A DNA stretch of 24,850 nt from an uncultured Eubacteriales bacterium (GCA_900546315.1 URCP01000035.1:1-24850), one strand, 5' to 3'; numbered from the stretch's first letter, positions 13,491 to 22,218 are shown. Notes: generated by a model from the letters alone, not told the origin. Numbers and translations are program-made.

Positions 13491-14944
13491 GGGCGTGGAG
13501 ACTGACGGCGCTCCTGCTCGCCGTTCTGTGCTCGGCGCAGCTCTTCTCCTGCGGTCAGACCGGAGGTTCCGTGGAAACCGGCAAGACGGACGGCAGTGAG
13601 ACGACAACGGATACCGGGAGCGCGGAAACGGAGTATCCGGAGCTCGAGGCGGAGGATTTCGGCGGGGCTGAGATAACGTTCCTCGTTGTGGAACCGAATG
13701 AAGTCAACAATCGTCTGAGAGAGATAAACGTTACCGAGGAAAACGGCGATATCCTGAACGACTCTGTTTTCAGACGTAACGTGATCATTGAGGACAAGTA
13801 TAACATAAAACTCGAGGTGGTCGAAGCGAACGTCGCGGATTCGATAAGCAAGGTAGTAAATTCCGGAGACGATTCCTATGATGTCGCGCTCGGAGGCATC
13901 GGTGATTCATATGCGTCAGCAGGCAAGGGATATCTGCTTGACCTGAACGACGTTCCATATGTCGACCTCTCGAACCCGTGGTGGAATCAGGACTCGGTTT
14001 CCGGAGGCTCAATCGCCGGCAAAAATTATCTTGCGGTCAGTGATATCAATCTTCTGTCTCTTGATAACATGGCGGTAATGATGTTCAACAAGAAGATAGT
14101 ATCCGATCTTTCGCTCGAGAGCCCGTATGATCTTGTCAAAAGCGGGGAATGGACTATAGATAAATTCGCGTCGATGTCCCGCGGAATATCCGCGGATCTT
14201 GATGGAGACGGAGAGCTCGACGAGAACGACAGATATGGATTTGCTTGTAATCTCTACGGCTCCGACTGCTTCCTGTTCGGTTCGGATTACAGTATTTCTA
14301 AAAAAAACAAGGATGATATCCCGGAGATCAACACTATTTCCGAGTCATTCATCGACAGCTTCACAAAGGCCATCCAGATACTGAACGATGAGACGGTCAC
14401 GCTGTTCGCGGACAAGAAACAGTACAAGTCGCAGAGACAGACGCTTCCATGGAATTCTTTCAAGGAAGGAAGAATTCTGTTTTATGTTGAGACTTCGGTC
14501 TTTATTTCCCTTTTGAGAGATATGGAGATGGATTTCGGACTGATTCCTCTGCCGAAGGCGGACGATCAGCAGGAGAAGTATGCGACATTCATTCATGGCT
14601 ACTACGGTTCCGCCGTGCAGATACCCGTGACAAACACTCACCTTGAGATGACCGGAAAGATACTCGAGGATATGGCGTATCAGTCGCACCTGTATGTGAG
14701 ACCAGCTTACTATGAATCCACGCTGCGCGGAAAGTACGTGAGAGATGAGGAATCACTCGATATGCTCGACTATATCTTTGAGCATCAGGTGTTCGATCCG
14801 GCGTTTTATATGACAAGCTTCAGCACTGATCTGAGGTCGCTCTGTGAGAAAAACTCGACAGACATCGCGTCAATGTTCGCGGGAAAAGTTGAAAAGTACA
14901 GGGGCGCAATAGACAAGTTCGTCGCGAGCGTTACTGAGAATTGA
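13487..14944 (+). CDS. Extracellular solute-binding lipoprotein (ABC sugar uptake type), copy 2
   Basis: The 485-residue lipoprotein has lipobox LFSC (Cys at about 22) and a Thr/Gly/Asp-rich linker, then a solute-binding domain related to copies 1 and 3. The calcium-loop-like stretch DLDGDGELDEND, followed by RYGF, is at 237-248. FGLIPLPKADDQQEKYAT is the conserved C-lobe segment. The ATG overlaps the stop of the IclR-sialidase gene (ATGA), with no strong ribosome site of its own, so it is probably translated by coupling. Context suggests it binds the sugar or sialoside whose breakdown the upstream gene controls; this is inference. A terminator follows at 14968. No permease genes follow, which is unusual for ABC operons. 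Confidence 0.88.
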   Translation: MRAWRLTALLLAVLCSAQLFSCGQTGGSVETGKTDGSETTTDTGSAETEYPELEAEDFGGAEITFLVVEPNEVNNRLREINVTEENGDILNDSVFRRNVIIEDKYNIKLEVVEANVADSISKVVNSGDDSYDVALGGIGDSYASAGKGYLLDLNDVPYVDLSNPWWNQDSVSGGSIAGKNYLAVSDINLLSLDNMAVMMFNKKIVSDLSLESPYDLVKSGEWTIDKFASMSRGISADLDGDGELDENDRYGFACNLYGSDCFLFGSDYSISKKNKDDIPEINTISESFIDSFTKAIQILNDETVTLFADKKQYKSQRQTLPWNSFKEGRILFYVETSVFISLLRDMEMDFGLIPLPKADDQQEKYATFIHGYYGSAVQIPVTNTHLEMTGKILEDMAYQSHLYVRPAYYESTLRGKYVRDEESLDMLDYIFEHQVFDPAFYMTSFSTDLRSLCEKNSTDIASMFAGKVEKYRGAIDKFVASVTEN

Positions 14945-14967
14945 CGCCTGAAGAAATCATGCGGAAT

Positions 14968-15002
14968 ACGCCGCCAGGTACAGAACCGGCGGCGTGTTTT
15001 TG
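14968..15002 (+). terminator. Terminator of the IclR-sialidase operon
   Basis: ACGCCGCC (14968-14975) and GGCGGCGT (14988-14995) form a perfect 8-bp stem followed by GTTTTTG, 24 bp after the stop of the binding lipoprotein gene. Confidence 0.88.
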
Positions 15003-15020
15003 TAAACTTTTCTCCCGATA

Positions 15021-15049
15021 TTGACAATCCCTTCCCGATGTGTTATCAT
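15021..15049 (+). promoter_or_regulatory. Promoter of the GH31 gene
   Basis: TTGACA (15021-15026) and TATCAT (15044-15049) are 17 bp apart with TGTG before the -10. The -10 lies about 50 bp before the ATG. Confidence 0.8.
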
Positions 15050-15097
15050 ATCCTCAGAGAATAGTCTTCTAAGTATCGTAATGAAAGGATAAGGATC

Positions 15098-17374
15098 ATG
15101 AAATTCGCAGACGGATGCTGGCTGACGCAGAAGGATTATGAGGTTCACAATATGTCGGGCGCGTATGAGGTGCTGTCGCACGACGCGCACTCGATAACCA
15201 TACTCGCGACGGGGTCCCGGATATATAACCGCGGAATGACGCTCGGGGGCCCGGTGCTGAGAATCACCTATTCATCCTTTGCCGAGAACATTATCGGCGT
15301 GAAAATGGTACACTACCCGGACGACGGCGTGAAGCGACCGGAGTTTGAGCTTGAGCGCGACAAGGGCTATATCCCGGAGATAACGATCGGCGACGACACG
15401 GCGGTTCTTGTCTCCGGAAAGACGCGTGTCGAGATAAAGCTCCATTCCGACTGGCAGATCGATTATTTCTACGGGGACAGAAAGCTGACCTCCTCGCGCG
15501 GACGCACGACATCTTATATTGTGAACGACCGTCACGGCGCGGACGGCGGCTTCAATCCGCGATTTTTCGAGGCGATACCGGAGCACCCGTCGTATCTGCG
15601 CGAGCAGCTTTCGCTCGGCGTCGGGGAGTGCGTCTACGGCTTCGGCGAGAAGTTCACTCATTTCGTCAAGAACGGTCAGACGGTGGATATGTGGAACTCG
15701 GACGGCGGAACAAGCTCTTACCAGAGCTATAAGTGCGTACCTTTCTTCCTGACGAGCGGCGGATGGGGCGTATTCGTGAACTCGAGCGGGAATGTCTCTT
15801 TCGAGGCAGGCTCCGACGTCGTGTCGAAGGTCAGCTTCACTCTCCCGGGCGAGGAGATGGAGTATTTTCTCATCGGCGGCGCGGAACCGAAGGATGTGCT
15901 GCGTTCGTACACGTCGCTGACCGGGCGCGCTCCGCTTGTTCCGAGATATACGTTCGGTCTGTGGCTCTCGACATCTTTTACGACCGATTACAGCGAGGAG
16001 ACCGTCAACAGCTTCATCGATGGGATGGAGAAGAGAGGGATACCGCTTCAGGTGTTCCATTTCGACTGCTTCTGGATGCGCGAGTTCAGGTGGTGCGACT
16101 TTGAGTGGGACAGGAGACAGTTCCCGGATCCGGCGGCTATGCTGAAGCGTCTGCGCGACCGCGGGCTCTCTGTCTGCGTGTGGATAAATCCGTATATCTC
16201 CGAGCTGTCAACGCTCTCCGACGAGGCGGCGCGCGAGGGTTATCTGCTGAAAAACAGGAACGGCGGGATATTCAGAACCGATTTTTGGCAGCCGGGAATG
16301 GCGATAGTCGACTTCACGAACCCGGCGGCGCGCGACTGGTTCAGGCATAAGATAACAGAGCTTCTGAAGATGGGCGTGACGAACATCAAGACCGACTTCG
16401 GCGAGAGGATACCGACGGACGTCGTGTACTATGACGGCTCTGATCCGGAGCTCATGCACAATATGTATACCTATCTTTATAACAAGACGGTGTATGAGGC
16501 GCTGACCGATTTTTACGGCAAAGATAAGGCGTGCCTGTTCGCGCGGAGCGCTACGGCGGGGTCGCAGAGATTCCCGGTGCATTGGGGCGGAGACTGTACG
16601 GCGGAGTATTCATCGATGGCGGAGACGCTGCGCGGCGGGCTGTCGCTCGGGCTTTCGGGGTTCGGGTATTTCAGTCACGATATCGGCGGCTTCGAGGCTA
16701 CGGCGTCGCCGGATGTGTACAAGAGATGGGCGGCGTTCGGACTCATGAGCTCGCACAGCAGGCTGCACGGAAGCACGTCCTACAGGGTGCCGTGGCTGTT
16801 TGACGAGGAGTCGGTCGACGTGCTGAGGTTCTTTACCTGCCTTAAGGGAAAGCTGATGCCGTATATATGGAGTCAGGCGGTCGCGGCGGCGCGCGAGGGG
16901 CTGCCGGTCATGCGGGCGATGCTGCTCGAGTTCCCGGAGGATCGGGTCTGCCGGACGCTTGACACACAGTATATGTTCGGTGATTCGCTGCTGGCGGCGC
17001 CGGTGTTCGATGAGAGCGGAGAGGTTGACGTTTGGCTGCCCGAGGGCAGGTGGCATGACGTCATAACCGGTAAGGCGTATGACGGCGGACACTATGAGAG
17101 GTTCGTCTGCACGCATATGGAGATGCCGCTCCTGGCGCGTGAGGGCAGCATCATCGCGTGGGGCAATTTTGAGCGGAATTTCGACTATGATTATCTTGAC
17201 GGCACGGTGTTCTGTGTCTATAATCTGCCTGAGGGAAAGACAGCGGAGGCACGCATATACGACGGCGAAGGGCGGGAATATTTTGTCCTGACCGCGAAAA
17301 ATGAGGGCGGAGTCGTGACCTGGACGTCTACTCCTACGGATAAGCGGTTTGGTGTGGAAGTTATTTTCGACTGA
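15098..17374 (+). CDS. yicI: Alpha-xylosidase, GH31, YicI type
   Basis: The 758-residue enzyme closely follows Escherichia coli YicI in length and sequence. It removes terminal alpha-xylose from oligosaccharides such as isoprimeverose (EC 3.2.1.177). An N-terminal beta-sandwich (about 1-250) is followed by the (beta/alpha)8 barrel. FHFDCFWMREFRWCDFEWD and CVWINPYI are YicI hallmarks. The nucleophile is Asp433 in KTDFGERIPTD and the acid/base is Asp499 in VHWGGDC. SHDIGGFE and SSHSRLHGS follow, then C-terminal beta domains. No signal peptide is present, so it works on imported oligosaccharides, for example xyloglucan fragments. The ATG follows AAAGGATAAGGATC. It is monocistronic with its own promoter and terminator. 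Another alpha-glycosidase specificity within GH31 cannot be fully excluded, but the Cys-Phe-Trp loop favours xylosidase. Confidence 0.92.
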   Translation: MKFADGCWLTQKDYEVHNMSGAYEVLSHDAHSITILATGSRIYNRGMTLGGPVLRITYSSFAENIIGVKMVHYPDDGVKRPEFELERDKGYIPEITIGDDTAVLVSGKTRVEIKLHSDWQIDYFYGDRKLTSSRGRTTSYIVNDRHGADGGFNPRFFEAIPEHPSYLREQLSLGVGECVYGFGEKFTHFVKNGQTVDMWNSDGGTSSYQSYKCVPFFLTSGGWGVFVNSSGNVSFEAGSDVVSKVSFTLPGEEMEYFLIGGAEPKDVLRSYTSLTGRAPLVPRYTFGLWLSTSFTTDYSEETVNSFIDGMEKRGIPLQVFHFDCFWMREFRWCDFEWDRRQFPDPAAMLKRLRDRGLSVCVWINPYISELSTLSDEAAREGYLLKNRNGGIFRTDFWQPGMAIVDFTNPAARDWFRHKITELLKMGVTNIKTDFGERIPTDVVYYDGSDPELMHNMYTYLYNKTVYEALTDFYGKDKACLFARSATAGSQRFPVHWGGDCTAEYSSMAETLRGGLSLGLSGFGYFSHDIGGFEATASPDVYKRWAAFGLMSSHSRLHGSTSYRVPWLFDEESVDVLRFFTCLKGKLMPYIWSQAVAAAREGLPVMRAMLLEFPEDRVCRTLDTQYMFGDSLLAAPVFDESGEVDVWLPEGRWHDVITGKAYDGGHYERFVCTHMEMPLLAREGSIIAWGNFERNFDYDYLDGTVFCVYNLPEGKTAEARIYDGEGREYFVLTAKNEGGVVTWTSTPTDKRFGVEVIFD

Positions 17375-17384
17375 ACAGAATAGA

Positions 17385-17417
17385 AAAGGCACGCTTTCAG
17401 ATAAGCTGTGCCTTTCT
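17385..17417 (+). terminator. Terminator of the GH31 gene
   Basis: AAAGGCAC (17385-17392) pairs with GTGCCTTT (17408-17415), extended by GCTT/AAGC inside, and is followed by CTTAT. It is 10 bp after the stop codon. The U-tract lies partly in the stem. Confidence 0.75.
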
Positions 17418-17545
17418 TATGTGAGAAACGAACTTTTTGAAAGAATTTTCCGGATCTGCACGCCGCGTTTGCCGCACGTTAGTAGTGTGAGAAGTGTCTG
17501 GCGATATTAATCGCTTATGTCTGAAGTTTGAGAAGAAGAGGGGGT

Positions 17546-17591
17546 GCAGGGGGAGAGGAAACCCTTTTCAAAGGGTTTCCTCTCCCCCTGC
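17546..17591. repeat. 22-bp perfect palindrome directly downstream of galT
   Basis: The arm starting GCAGGGGGAGAGGAAACC (17546-17567) is matched perfectly by 17570-17591, leaving a 2-base spacer. It ends 6 bp from the galT stop codon. It has no U-run on either strand, so it is not a classical terminator, although such a stem could stop polymerase or protect the galT mRNA 3' end. The flank CCCCCTGCAAGCT recurs at 112-124 after the acetyltransferase gene, which suggests a dispersed repeat family placed just behind genes. Confidence 0.75.
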
Positions 17592-17597
17592 AAGCTA

Positions 17598-18611
17598 TTA
17601 CTTTTTGCTGTCTAAATATCTCTTGAGCGCTGCTCTCATTTCGACTGCTTTGTCTTCGGGAGCGGTCGGGTTGCAGTGGGCCCAGACGCCGGTTTCGCTG
17701 GACGCCATGAACTGCTGTTTGTTGGCGGCGCGGAGCGGCGGGTACATTTCGATGTGGAAGTGGTAGATTTCGTCGAGGTCGGGGTAGCGGGGGTCGTCGT
17801 TGTTGACGGGGGCGTTGTGCATGCACATCATGTACGGGAAGACGGGGCGCTCGGGGAAGAGGTTGTCGTACATTCCAGAGATGTCGCGGATCATCTTTCC
17901 GAGGTTGTCCTTTTCGCGGTCGTTGAAATCGGCGATGGTGGGCTTGTGGGACTTGGCTACGATGTAGATGCCGTAGGCGTAGTCGGCGAAGAAGGGGATG
18001 TAGGCGATGAAGTCTTCGTTTTCATGGACGATTCTGAGGTTGCAGGTCTCTTCTTCTTTGTTCATGCGGCAGAAGAGGCATTCGCCGGTTTCGTCGTGGT
18101 GCTCTTTCGCGGCTTCGAGTTCGAGTTCGATCTTCTTCGGGACGACCGAGTAGCCGTAGATCTGACCGTGCGGGTGGGGCATGGTGACTCCGACTTCGTC
18201 TCCGCGGTTTTCGAAGATGAAGACGTATTTGATTTCGGGGTCCTTTTTCATTAAATTGAAGCGTTCTACCCAGAGGTCAACGAGCTTTCTGATGTGCTCG
18301 TCGGAGAGCTCCTTGAGGGTGCCGTGGTGGTCGGGGGAGTAGAGGACGACTTCGCATTTGCCGTGGGACTTTCTTACTTTATAGAAGTCGGTCGCGACGT
18401 CGTCGGGTTCCGGCGGGTTCTGGGAGAGAGCGGGGAAATCGTTGTCGTATTCGAGAACGTCGAAGTGGTCCGGGACTTTCTTGTGCGGGTCCTTGTTTGA
18501 GGGATCGGGACAGAAGGGGCACCAGTCTTTCGGCATCTGGGGACGGTTCTGACGGTTGGAAGCGACCATTACCCAGTCTTTGATCATCGGGTTCCATCTG
18601 AGTTCAGCCAT
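17598..18611 (-). CDS. galT: Galactose-1-phosphate uridylyltransferase
   Basis: The 337-residue protein is GalT of the Leloir pathway, which exchanges UMP between UDP-glucose and galactose-1-phosphate in the cytoplasm (EC 2.7.7.12). The N-terminal RWNPMIKDWVMVASNR is typical. CPFC (31-34) is the first zinc pair. MPHPHGQIYGY holds the catalytic His148 (second His of HPHG). A second CLFC pair and a C-terminal FHIEMYPPLR follow. The length is normal. The ATG follows AGAGGTAAAG. No galK or galE lies next to it, so the rest of the pathway must be elsewhere. It is monocistronic, with a promoter at 18715-18743 and a palindromic repeat directly after the stop. Confidence 0.95.
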   Translation of the reverse strand: MAELRWNPMIKDWVMVASNRQNRPQMPKDWCPFCPDPSNKDPHKKVPDHFDVLEYDNDFPALSQNPPEPDDVATDFYKVRKSHGKCEVVLYSPDHHGTLKELSDEHIRKLVDLWVERFNLMKKDPEIKYVFIFENRGDEVGVTMPHPHGQIYGYSVVPKKIELELEAAKEHHDETGECLFCRMNKEEETCNLRIVHENEDFIAYIPFFADYAYGIYIVAKSHKPTIADFNDREKDNLGKMIRDISGMYDNLFPERPVFPYMMCMHNAPVNNDDPRYPDLDEIYHFHIEMYPPLRAANKQQFMASSETGVWAHCNPTAPEDKAVEMRAALKRYLDSKK

Positions 18612-18714
18612 GATATATCTTTACCTCTTTAGTATTTTATTTTTTCCGTCTGTTCACCCGTCGGATAAAGACGAAGCGGCGGTATATGACGGTGAATCGG
18701 GCGGCACTCAGTAT

Positions 18715-18743
18715 ATTATATCACAGAAGCGCGACTTAAACAA
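18715..18743 (-). promoter_or_regulatory. Promoter of galT
   Basis: On the minus strand, TTGTTT (18738-18743) and TATAAT (18715-18720) are 17 bp apart, with TGTGA before the -10. The leader to the ATG is about 100 bases, and I see no known element in it. Confidence 0.7.
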
Positions 18744-18796
18744 TATAAAAATTGAAAATTTCTACGGAGCAAGTTGCACAAAATTCAGTTATCCAC

Positions 18797-18825
18797 TTGA
18801 CTTTTTATTCGCTGTGAGTTATAAT
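18797..18825 (+). promoter_or_regulatory. Promoter of the M23 peptidase gene
   Basis: TTGACT (18797-18802) and TATAAT (18820-18825) are 17 bp apart with TGTGAGT before the -10. It is divergent from the galT promoter. Confidence 0.82.
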
Positions 18826-18923
18826 AGATAAAGAATTCAAAAGAGGGAAGGCTGAATTTGCCATCCGCGGGGATAGTCAGAGATAGATAATATAAAAAAC
18901 AGATTAAGTACGGAGATGTTGAA

Positions 18924-20393
18924 ATGCCGGAAAAAAAGAACGGCGCGGTCAGGGTGCTCGGGAGGGTGCTCTGGTACGCGCTGATCGCTGTAATGGCCGC
19001 GGCGATCGCGGTCTATATATGCGGCGTCATGAGTTATGACGCGGCGATTGAGGTTTTTGTCGACGGGGAATCTGTCGGCTGTGTTTCGTCCATGTCGGCG
19101 GTCAGGGGAAGAGTCAGACTGCTTGAGTCGGAGCTTTCCGAGGCGGCGGGAGAGAGGTATTCTCTGGCGGGACGCGTCACGTTCGGCGTCATTAACGTCC
19201 GTGAGCCGGAGTATCTTACATATGACGATATGGACGAGGCGCTCGCCGCGGCGGTCGGCAGGGATTTCGAGGACGCGTATATGCTGTATGTGGACAACCG
19301 TATGGTCGGCGCGTACGCTGACCGCGAGGCGCTTGAGGGGCTTATAGGCGATATCGAGGACGATATACTTGAGTCCGGTAACGACGCTTACAGCGACGTC
19401 CGGATAGACAATCATATAAGGATCGAGGAGCAGCCGTGTCTCAGGACGTCGCTGATGTCGCTTGAGGAGATTGACGGTCTTATCAACCCTATCGTTGAGG
19501 ATGACGCGGAGATGACGTATGAGGTCGCCGCGTTCTCCGCAGCGGGTGCGCCTGTCGCTGATGACGCGGACACCGGGAATATCACGCGTATCACCGCGTT
19601 TTCGGCTCTTGCGCCGGAGGACGACGCGGTCAGCGATACGGCGGCTGTCGCTGACATAATCGACCCGGACGTCGATTTCGGCATGATACGTCAGGCGGCT
19701 CCTGAGAACGATTTCACGCTTTCCTACACTTTCCTGAGTACCGAGACCGTGAACGAGATCCTTTACTTTGAGACGAGATATATAGACGACGAGGAGAGAT
19801 ACACGGGCGACGACGAGGTCGTGAGCGAGGGCTCGGACGGTTCGCGAATCGTGACGTACGAGATAAGCTATGACGCGGACGGAAAAGAGGTCTCGAGACG
19901 CGAGATGGCGGTCGGCTCGTATGTATCGCCTGTAGAGCGTGTGATCATCCGCGGCGTTAAGGAGAGACCGGAGCCTGTCCCTACCGGAACGTTCATCTGG
20001 CCGTGCGACACGTCGAAGGATATATCCTCCGGATACGGCGGACGCGACCTTTACGGTTCGTATGATTTCCACCTCGGAATCGATATCCCGAACGACGAGG
20101 GAACGCCCATCTACGCGGCGGACGGCGGAGAGGTCGTCTGGGCGGGCTTCACGCCATCCTACGGCAATCACGTGCGCATACAGCACGACGGCGACCTTGT
20201 GACGCTCTACGCCCACATGAAGGAGCTCAAGGTGTCTGTCGGCGACAAGGTGTTCCAGGGACAACAGATAGGCATAATGGGACACACGGGCGCGGCGTAC
20301 GGAACTCATCTGCACTTTGAGGTGAGACACGGGACGGTCACGACCGACCCGATGAAATGCCTGCCGGAGACCGACGCTGTGATCTACTGGTGA
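18924..20393 (+). CDS. Membrane-anchored G5-M23 cell wall endopeptidase
   Basis: The 489-residue protein has one N-terminal membrane segment (about 13-35, uncleaved anchor). An extracellular region of about 230 residues follows, rich in Asp, Glu and Ala and without a clear family. A G5 domain spans about 268-346 (LSTETVNEILYFETRY to VIIRGVKE). The C-terminal M23/LytM domain spans 355-489. Zinc ligands are His383 and Asp387 (HLGID) and His464; His462 of THLHFEV is the catalytic partner. All are present, so an active peptidoglycan endopeptidase is likely, as in other Firmicutes G5-M23 proteins that act in wall remodelling or spore envelope assembly. The ATG follows CGGAGATG. It is monocistronic with clear promoter and terminator. 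Confidence 0.9.
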   Translation: MPEKKNGAVRVLGRVLWYALIAVMAAAIAVYICGVMSYDAAIEVFVDGESVGCVSSMSAVRGRVRLLESELSEAAGERYSLAGRVTFGVINVREPEYLTYDDMDEALAAAVGRDFEDAYMLYVDNRMVGAYADREALEGLIGDIEDDILESGNDAYSDVRIDNHIRIEEQPCLRTSLMSLEEIDGLINPIVEDDAEMTYEVAAFSAAGAPVADDADTGNITRITAFSALAPEDDAVSDTAAVADIIDPDVDFGMIRQAAPENDFTLSYTFLSTETVNEILYFETRYIDDEERYTGDDEVVSEGSDGSRIVTYEISYDADGKEVSRREMAVGSYVSPVERVIIRGVKERPEPVPTGTFIWPCDTSKDISSGYGGRDLYGSYDFHLGIDIPNDEGTPIYAADGGEVVWAGFTPSYGNHVRIQHDGDLVTLYAHMKELKVSVGDKVFQGQQIGIMGHTGAAYGTHLHFEVRHGTVTTDPMKCLPETDAVIYW

Positions 20394-20405
20394 CATGAAT
20401 TGAAT

Positions 20406-20451
20406 AGCGGCACCGATTGTTGATATGTGACAATCGGTGCCGCTTGTTTTT
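20406..20451 (+). terminator. Terminator of the M23 peptidase gene
   Basis: AGCGGCACCGATTGT (20406-20420) and its exact complement (20430-20444) form a 15-bp stem followed by TGTTTTTG, 12 bp after the stop codon. Confidence 0.9.
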
Positions 20452-20533
20452 GTGCATTGTTTTACTTATGAGATTATATATAGACCGGACCGTTACAAAA
20501 TTTGAAATTGACGAAGTAAATCTGACAAAACTA

Positions 20534-20562
20534 TTGAAAAATGATTTCCTGTGTGGTATAAT
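20534..20562 (+). promoter_or_regulatory. Promoter of solute-binding lipoprotein 3
   Basis: TTGAAA (20534-20539) and TATAAT (20557-20562) are 17 bp apart, with CTGTGTGG before the -10, the same 14 bases (through TATAAT) as at the tRNA-Gln promoter. A leader of about 80 bases precedes the ATG. Confidence 0.85.
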
Positions 20563-20650
20563 GATTATGGATGAAAACGACGGGCGGCGCAATATACATA
20601 TGACGTCCGCTCCGGATCATAATAATAACTTGTCAGGAGATATCTGAAAC

Positions 20651-22123
20651 ATGAAAAAGACTAAGATAACGGCTTTCCTTCTTCTCGCGGCAATGCTGAC
20701 GTCTGTCGCTTCCTGCGGTGACACGTCCGCGTCCGGAAACGAGACGACAACGGGCGGAGGAGACAGCGCTGAAACAACCCCGGCGGAGACCGGACGCGAC
20801 GCAGTGTCCGATGACTTGCCGGCAAAGAATTTCGGCGGCGCGAAATTCACGATACTCGACAGAACCGATTATGTCTACGAGTTCGAGGCTGAGGAAGAGA
20901 CCGGCGACCTGCTGAACGACGCGATCTATAAGCGGAATCTCGCTGTCGAGGACAGATTCGGGATTGATCTTGTCTCATATCCTCTGAACTGCACGTGGGG
21001 CGACCAGGCGACGGCGTTCAACAATACGCTGCTCTCGTCGGTCATGGCGGGCGACGGCGCGTTCGATCTTGTGGCGGGCTACGCGGCGACCATTCCGGGA
21101 ATCGTTTCGGAAGGAATATTCTTCAACTGGAGCGAGCTTGACTATATCGACCAGACGAAGCCGTGGTGGTCTGAGCTTGTCGCGGAGGAGTTGACAATCA
21201 ACGGCAAGGATTTCATGATCACCGGAGACATCTCTCTTGCTCTCTGGAAGGGCATGAACTGCATATTCTTCAACAAGAGGCTCGCGGAGAACTATCAGAC
21301 CGGAGACCTTTACGCGCTTGTGAAGGACGGAAAGTGGACGTTTGACAAGATGGCGGAGCTGACAAAGGACGTCTATCAGGACATCGACGGCGACGGAAAG
21401 AGGACCAAGGGCGACTCCTACGGAATGCTGATGGGCTGGGCGACAGAAATCGACAACATGAAGGAGGCATTCGAGATCCACGTCACCGAGAAGGGCAAAG
21501 ACGGCTTCCCGGAGATAACGCTTGTGAACGAGCACACAATCGAGGCGGTCGGAAAGATAAACGACTACATACACAACAACGATGGCGTGTACGCGAACGG
21601 CGACGGAGACATCCGCACGCAGATCTACAATATGTTCTCGAACGGTCAGGGTCTCATGTACACAGCGACGCTCGGCAAGTCAGAGCAGCTGCGCGCGATG
21701 AACGATGATTTCGGCATACTTCCGTATCCGAAGTACGATGAGAACCAGAAGCAGTATCATTCGACGTCACTTGACGAGTTCTCGCTCTTTGTTCTCCCGA
21801 TTGACGTGAAGGACAAGGAAATGTCCGCGATAATCACTGAGGCGCTGTGCGCTGAGAGCTACAAGAAGGTCGTTCCGGTTTTCTATGATACGGCACTCAA
21901 GACAAAAGCGGCGCGTGACGACGCGTCCAGTGAGATAATTGACCTCATCCGTGACAGCCTGACGTTTGATTTCGGATATCTGCATTCGAACTCGGTGAAC
22001 GGCGTCGGCCATATGTTTGTCAACTGGATACGCAACAACAACAATAATATTGCGTCGGATTACGACAAGGCGAAATCCGCGACCGAGGAGAAGCTCGCGA
22101 AGGTTCTTGAAATCTACAGATAA
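20651..22123 (+). CDS. Extracellular solute-binding lipoprotein (ABC sugar uptake type), copy 3
   Basis: The 490-residue lipoprotein has lipobox VASC (Cys at 22) and a Gly/Thr/Glu-rich linker. The solute-binding domain is related to the proteins at 9973 and 13487. DIDGDGKRTKGD at 244-255 is the calcium-loop-like stretch, and FGILPYPKYDENQKQYHS is the conserved C-lobe segment, closer to copy 1 than to copy 2. AGGAG lies 12 bases before the ATG, slightly far. Unlike the other two copies it has no linked regulator and carries a strong constitutive-looking promoter, so it may be the housekeeping member. No transporter genes are adjacent. Ligand unknown. Confidence 0.88.
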   Translation: MKKTKITAFLLLAAMLTSVASCGDTSASGNETTTGGGDSAETTPAETGRDAVSDDLPAKNFGGAKFTILDRTDYVYEFEAEEETGDLLNDAIYKRNLAVEDRFGIDLVSYPLNCTWGDQATAFNNTLLSSVMAGDGAFDLVAGYAATIPGIVSEGIFFNWSELDYIDQTKPWWSELVAEELTINGKDFMITGDISLALWKGMNCIFFNKRLAENYQTGDLYALVKDGKWTFDKMAELTKDVYQDIDGDGKRTKGDSYGMLMGWATEIDNMKEAFEIHVTEKGKDGFPEITLVNEHTIEAVGKINDYIHNNDGVYANGDGDIRTQIYNMFSNGQGLMYTATLGKSEQLRAMNDDFGILPYPKYDENQKQYHSTSLDEFSLFVLPIDVKDKEMSAIITEALCAESYKKVVPVFYDTALKTKAARDDASSEIIDLIRDSLTFDFGYLHSNSVNGVGHMFVNWIRNNNNNIASDYDKAKSATEEKLAKVLEIYR

Positions 22124-22124
22124 C

Positions 22125-22161
22125 AAAAAACGTCAGGACTCCGCCAAGCGGAGTCCTGCGT
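22125..22161 (-). terminator. Terminator of spoVG
   Basis: CAGGACTCCGC (22134-22144) and GCGGAGTCCTG (22148-22158) form a perfect 11-bp stem with a 3-base loop. On the minus strand ACGTTTTTTG follows, a good U-tract. It also lies directly after the stop of the convergent lipoprotein gene. Confidence 0.82.
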
Positions 22162-22178
22162 CTGCTGTCATAAATCAA

Positions 22179-22212
22179 AGAGGCTGTCACGTGAGTGACA
22201 GCCTCTGATTTT
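22179..22212 (+). terminator. Terminator of solute-binding lipoprotein 3
   Basis: AGAGGCTGTCAC (22179-22190) and GTGACAGCCTCT (22195-22206) form a perfect 12-bp stem with a GTGA loop, followed by GATTTTC on the plus strand. With the spoVG terminator it makes a back-to-back pair between convergent genes. Confidence 0.8.
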
Positions 22213-22218
22213 CGGAAA

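Noticed and set aside
15272..17392. Long minus-strand open frames (about 260 codons each)
   Set aside because: They are shadows of the GH31 gene, which has unmistakable YicI motifs.
18837..20396. A 519-codon open frame on the minus strand
   Set aside because: It is antisense to the G5-M23 peptidase gene. Its Arg/Asp/Val-rich product is typical of the reverse strand of GC-rich coding DNA.
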